Part shown: in pieces, positions 13,162-15,168 of the stretch
How the letters are laid out: each line of letters opens with the position of its first letter
How positions within the stretch are numbered: the stretch's first letter is position 1
DNA from: an uncultured Bacilli bacterium
GTDB lineage: Bacteria > Bacillota_I > Bacilli_A > RF39 > UBA660
Length of the DNA: 15,168 nucleotides
Assembly (NCBI GenBank): GCA_910586195.1
Contig: CAJUHO010000031.1
Location: forward strand, 1 to 15,168
Reading direction: 5' to 3'
Notes under the pieces: generated by a model
Told to the model about the DNA's origin: nothing
Seen by the model: the letters and a program-made list of their open reading frames with translations, nothing else
Databases searched by the model: none
Made by a program: the position numbers and the translations under genes

Positions 13162-13238
13162 CGCGGGATAGAGCAGTCTGGTAGCTCGTTGGGCTCATAA
13201 CCCAGAGGTCAGAGGTTCAAATCCTCTTCCCGCAACCA
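13162..13238 (+). tRNA. Initiator tRNA-fMet (CAT)
   Basis: Acceptor CGCGGGA against TCCCGCA leaves the first position as an unpaired C-A mismatch. The anticodon stem has three consecutive G-C pairs (GGG/CCC) around CTCATAA. Both are hallmarks of the initiator tRNA rather than elongator Met or Ile2. CCA is encoded. Confidence 0.95.
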
Positions 13239-13242
13239 TATT

Positions 13243-13319
13243 GGTTCCATGGTGCAGCTGGTTAACACGTCTGCCTGTCACGCAGAAGATCGCGGGTTCG
13301 AGTCCCGTTGGAACCGCCA
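13243..13319 (+). tRNA. tRNA-Asp (GTC)
   Basis: Acceptor GGTTCCA pairs with TGGAACC. The anticodon loop CTGTCAC gives GTC. Discriminator G and encoded CCA. Confidence 0.95.
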
Positions 13320-13322
13320 TTT

Positions 13323-13398
13323 GGCTTCATAGCTCAGTCGGTAGAGCAAGGGACTGAAAATCCCTGTGTCGCTGGTTCGATTCCCGCTGGAGCCACCA
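13323..13398 (+). tRNA. tRNA-Phe (GAA)
   Basis: Acceptor GGCTTCA pairs with TGGAGCC (one T-G pair). The anticodon loop CTGAAAA gives GAA. CCA is encoded. Last gene of the first tRNA operon. Confidence 0.95.
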
Positions 13399-13411
13399 TT
13401 TAAGTTTAAAC

Positions 13412-13436
13412 CGTTGTATATCAACGATTTTTTATT
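13412..13436 (+). terminator. Terminator of the ten-tRNA operon
   Basis: CGTTG (13412-13416), loop TATAT, CAACG (13422-13426), followed by ATTTTTTATT. Short stem but well placed. Confidence 0.6.
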
Positions 13437-13457
13437 GTTTAGATTTAGTAAAATAAC

Positions 13458-13486
13458 TTGCCAAAGAATTACTTTTGTGTTATTAT
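13458..13486 (+). promoter_or_regulatory. Promoter of tRNA-Arg
   Basis: TTGCCA (13458-13463), 17 bp, TATTAT (13481-13486), with a TGn extension. The start near 13493 lies about 15 nt before the tRNA. Confidence 0.65.
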
Positions 13487-13507
13487 GTGTATGTATTAGA
13501 AATATTT

Positions 13508-13584
13508 GCGCTCGTAGCTCAGTTGGATAGAGTGTTTGGCTACGAACCAAAAGGTCAGGGGTTCGAATCCCTTCGAGCGCACCA
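13508..13584 (+). tRNA. tRNA-Arg (ACG)
   Basis: Acceptor GCGCTCG pairs with CGAGCGC. The anticodon loop CTACGAA gives ACG, read as ICG after deamination by a TadA-type enzyme. CCA is encoded. It has its own promoter and terminator, separate from the ten-tRNA operon. Confidence 0.95.
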
Positions 13585-13595
13585 GATTGATAGGA

Positions 13596-13622
13596 AACTC
13601 GGACTTTTATAGTTCGGGTTTT
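13596..13622 (+). terminator. Terminator of tRNA-Arg
   Basis: AACTCGGAC (13596-13604) pairs with GTTCGGGTT (13612-13620), 9 bp with two G-U pairs, then a short T run. Confidence 0.7.
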
Positions 13623-13641
13623 AATGTACTAAAAATTAGTG

Positions 13642-13647
13642 TATAAT
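13642..13647 (+). promoter_or_regulatory. -10 box of the 329-aa gene
   Basis: Perfect TATAAT with a weak -35 (TTTTAA at 13619-13624, 17-bp spacing). The start near 13655 gives an 80-nt leader that includes a small AGCC/GGCT hairpin around 13695-13708. Confidence 0.4.
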
Positions 13648-13734
13648 GTTTATAGAAATTAAATTGAAAAAGTGAATTTTTAAGAAGATATTTAAGCCTA
13701 GTGGGGCTGAATTAGTTGCTAAGGGAGGTTTTCA

Positions 13735-14724
13735 ATGGAACAAATTACCATAAGAAAAATTAAAGGATATGAAGGTGGAACAGTATTTGAATTTAGATAT
13801 GAAGGAATACCATTTGAAGTCTATGATGAGGAAAAATCAGAAGAATTGATTGGAAAATTTTTAAACAAAAAAACATTACATCGTGATATGTTGAGAAATG
13901 TAGCATATATAAGGACTATACTAAATAGTTCTAAAGAAAAACTATTAGTTATCCACTATAAAGATAGAGATAATGAAGAAACTGTAAAATATGATAATGG
14001 AATTTTGTCTTTTTATGAGGGTAAAAAATACGATGATGAAAGCTTAAATTATATGAAAGTGAAATTTCAACCAAATGATGAATTAAAAATATCATTTTCA
14101 GACTTTGAAGATAAACAAATTATTGAATATCCAAATATAAAAGATACAAAAAATCAATTTGATGAAATGGTAGATCATATTAATTCCTTACTGAATGTTA
14201 AACCTGTTTATCTTAATAATGATACAAAAGCAATAATTGAAACTTATAAATTATTTTATGATGAAAATCCTGATTTTAGTAAGGAAGATATAAACATTAA
14301 AATACAAACAATGCTTTCAATTTTAGCACAATTTGATATTTCTTTTGGAGACTATAGTTTTTATATTAATGAAAGAATGCCAGAATCTCTTACTCTTTTA
14401 CAAATGGTAAATAGATTATTTCCATTAGGCGAAGTAACAGTCATAGAAGATCCAGTCAAATTAAAAGAAACTGCAAAAGAAACAATAAGAATTGTTGGAA
14501 AAACTATTAGAGAAACAATTGGAAATAATCAAGATGTGAATGAAGCATTGATAACTATCAGCAAAACTATTTATGCTGGACGATATAATCTTGTTTCTGT
14601 TTATGATGACATAGAAAAATTAGTTGAATATCCAAATATAAATCTTACTTATAGTGAAGCTAATTCCAGTACTCAATTAGTGAAAAGAATAAAAAAGACA
14701 CTTGATGACAATAAAATAAACTAA
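13735..14724 (+). CDS. Hypothetical protein, 329 aa
   Basis: Not recognised. Strong Shine-Dalgarno AAGGGAGG (13721-13728). It is soluble, with no signal peptide or membrane segment. Residues 1-130 look mostly beta (EGGTVFEFRYEGIPFEVYDEE and similar), followed by a helical C-terminal half (140-265). The motif EYPNI occurs twice, at residues 131-135 (IIEYPNIKDT) and near 298-302 (LVEYPNINLT), and is encoded by a 19-nt exact direct repeat (14123-14141 and 14624-14642). It is monocistronic, between the tRNA-Arg terminator and a stem-loop-rich gap. The location beside tRNA genes is compatible with accessory DNA, but no integrase or attachment repeat was seen. Base composition does not stand out. 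Confidence 0.75.
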   Translation: MEQITIRKIKGYEGGTVFEFRYEGIPFEVYDEEKSEELIGKFLNKKTLHRDMLRNVAYIRTILNSSKEKLLVIHYKDRDNEETVKYDNGILSFYEGKKYDDESLNYMKVKFQPNDELKISFSDFEDKQIIEYPNIKDTKNQFDEMVDHINSLLNVKPVYLNNDTKAIIETYKLFYDENPDFSKEDINIKIQTMLSILAQFDISFGDYSFYINERMPESLTLLQMVNRLFPLGEVTVIEDPVKLKETAKETIRIVGKTIRETIGNNQDVNEALITISKTIYAGRYNLVSVYDDIEKLVEYPNINLTYSEANSSTQLVKRIKKTLDDNKIN

Positions 14725-14785
14725 ATCTATTGAAAAAATTTTATTATATGGTAAAATTTTAATAGATTTGATATTTATCAATCTA
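14723..14785 (+). terminator. Overlapping alternative hairpins after the 329-aa gene
   Basis: Two mutually exclusive hairpins. First: AAATCTATT (14723-14731) with AATAGATTT (14761-14769), extended inside by AAAATTTTA/TAAAATTTT. Second: TAGATTTGATA (14763-14773) with TATCAATCTA (14776-14785), one bulged T, followed by CTTTTG. The second can act as a terminator. The sharing of 14763-14769 is attenuator-like, but no downstream gene is evident. Confidence 0.45.
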
Positions 14786-14790
14786 CTTTT

Positions 14791-14824
14791 GTGCAAGAGT
14801 TCAAAATAGGCTCTTTTATCGCAC
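14791..14824 (+). other. Hairpin in the terminal intergenic region
   Basis: GTGC (14791-14794) pairs with GCAC (14821-14824), and AAGAG (14795-14799) pairs with CTCTT (14811-14815) around an 11-nt loop, with a 5-nt bulge on the 3' side. The CTCTTTTAT could be a weak terminator tail. No known RNA family was recognised. Confidence 0.35.
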
Positions 14825-14883
14825 CATAATGTTATTAACTTGAAACCTCTTATTTATTGGGAATTCGAGTGATATTTTAAGTG

Positions 14884-14912
14884 AAAATCTTCACAAGTGA
14901 GTGAAGATTTTT
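14884..14912. terminator. Strong bidirectional terminator
   Basis: Perfect 11-bp stem AAAATCTTCAC (14884-14894) / GTGAAGATTTT (14901-14911) with loop AAGTGA, and T/A tracts on both sides. Confidence 0.75.
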
Positions 14913-15017
14913 GCGTTTTATAGTGATTTTTTTATAACAGTTAGGTAAGGATAAAAACATATGATATTGTTAAATCAGAAATTAACCTGATTTTATTTGG
15001 AAATGAAACATAAACTA

Positions 15018-15046
15018 TTAAGAAATTATTTGATATATGCTATAAT
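15018..15046 (+). promoter_or_regulatory. Outward-facing promoter near the window end
   Basis: TTAAGA (15018-15023), 17 bp, TATAAT (15041-15046), with TGC directly before the -10 (extended -10). The transcript would start near 15053 and run out of the window. AAAGGTG at about 15100 is followed only by a very short reading frame. Confidence 0.45.
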
Positions 15047-15168
15047 TAACTCATAAGTAAATAAGTAATTTGTATGGATATTTTCATATAACCTTAAAAA
15101 GGTGTAAGTGAATAGGAATTTGTAAAATTAACGCAAAAATTACATGATGAAATTATTTCTAAAGCAAA

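Larger units (their letters stand above)
14825..15168. other. Intergenic stretch without a supportable gene
   Basis: No coding frame with a usable start and Shine-Dalgarno is visible up to the window edge. It holds a strong terminator (14884-14912), a weaker stem AAATCAG/CTGATTT (14972-14978 with 14987-14993) followed by T residues, and a promoter-like site at 15018-15046 pointing out of the window. Confidence 0.5.

Noticed and set aside
12796..13550. Open frames overlapping the tRNA cluster on both strands
   Set aside because: They run through confidently folded tRNA genes and have no ribosome sites.
13508..14880. Integrative element inserted at tRNA-Arg
   Set aside because: No integrase gene and no repeat of the tRNA 3' end were found downstream within the window.
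15144..15168. Gene starting at ATG 15144 and running off the window
   Set aside because: No Shine-Dalgarno and only eight codons visible, which is insufficient support.
15113..15168. Peptide-like frame EFVKLTQKLHDEIISKA at the window edge
   Set aside because: It looks protein-like, but a stop lies directly before it and it contains no ATG, GTG or TTG start in the visible part.
1..15168. CRISPR arrays, insertion sequences, rRNA genes
   Set aside because: No regularly spaced repeats, transposase frames or rRNA-like sequence were seen on either strand.

Overview
The window is AT-rich chromosomal DNA from a low-GC, endospore-forming Firmicute of the Bacilli type. The evidence is a clear SigG, the sporulation-linked YunB, YmxH/YlmC and YutH-like proteins, strong purine-rich Shine-Dalgarno sites, many extended -10 promoters, and a run of eleven CCA-encoding tRNA genes. 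I cannot name the species. An uncultured gut Bacilli lineage is plausible but is an inference.

Region 1 (1-1860) holds the most notable system, the core of a diversity-generating retroelement (DGR). An Avd-type four-helix accessory protein (439-795) overlaps a DGR-type reverse transcriptase (780-1835). Upstream, at about 85-204, lies a relatively GC-rich segment whose conceptual translation has the hallmarks of a DGR variable region at the end of a C-type-lectin-fold target protein (LRGG ... GVFYF ... NGTFRLVL, then stop). All three frames are closed just upstream, so it is not the end of an intact gene. It is either the template repeat or an orphaned or decayed variable region. An 8-bp perfect inverted repeat follows it at 221-240, and a terminator-like hairpin (366-401) separates it from avd-RT. 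The functional target gene, and possibly the true template, must lie outside the window.

Region 2 (1858-6268): a convergent CPBP-family membrane protease, then a four-gene unit: RluA-family pseudouridine synthase, glycoside hydrolase family 3 (NagZ-like) lipoprotein, thioredoxin-fold lipoprotein, and a TtcA-like PP-loop tRNA thiolase. It ends in a terminator.

Region 3 (6255-12473): a strongly promoted 126-aa gene of unknown function, sigG, ymxH/ylmC, yunB, yutD, a DUF1292 gene, a 487-aa coiled-coil protein of unknown function, a YutH/CotS-like kinase-fold gene, a convergent Nfu-type Fe-S protein, and an S1-domain RNA-binding protein. This combines the sigG-ylmC pair with the yunB/yutD/yutH/yutI neighbourhood, which are two separate loci in Bacillus subtilis.

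Region 4 (12492-13622): a strong promoter drives ten tightly packed tRNAs (Val, Thr, Tyr, Gln, Lys, Leu, Ser, fMet, Asp, Phe). A separately promoted tRNA-Arg(ACG) follows.

Region 5 (13642-15168): a 329-aa protein of unknown function, then about 440 bp without a supportable gene. That stretch holds several hairpins, a strong bidirectional terminator and an outward-facing promoter.
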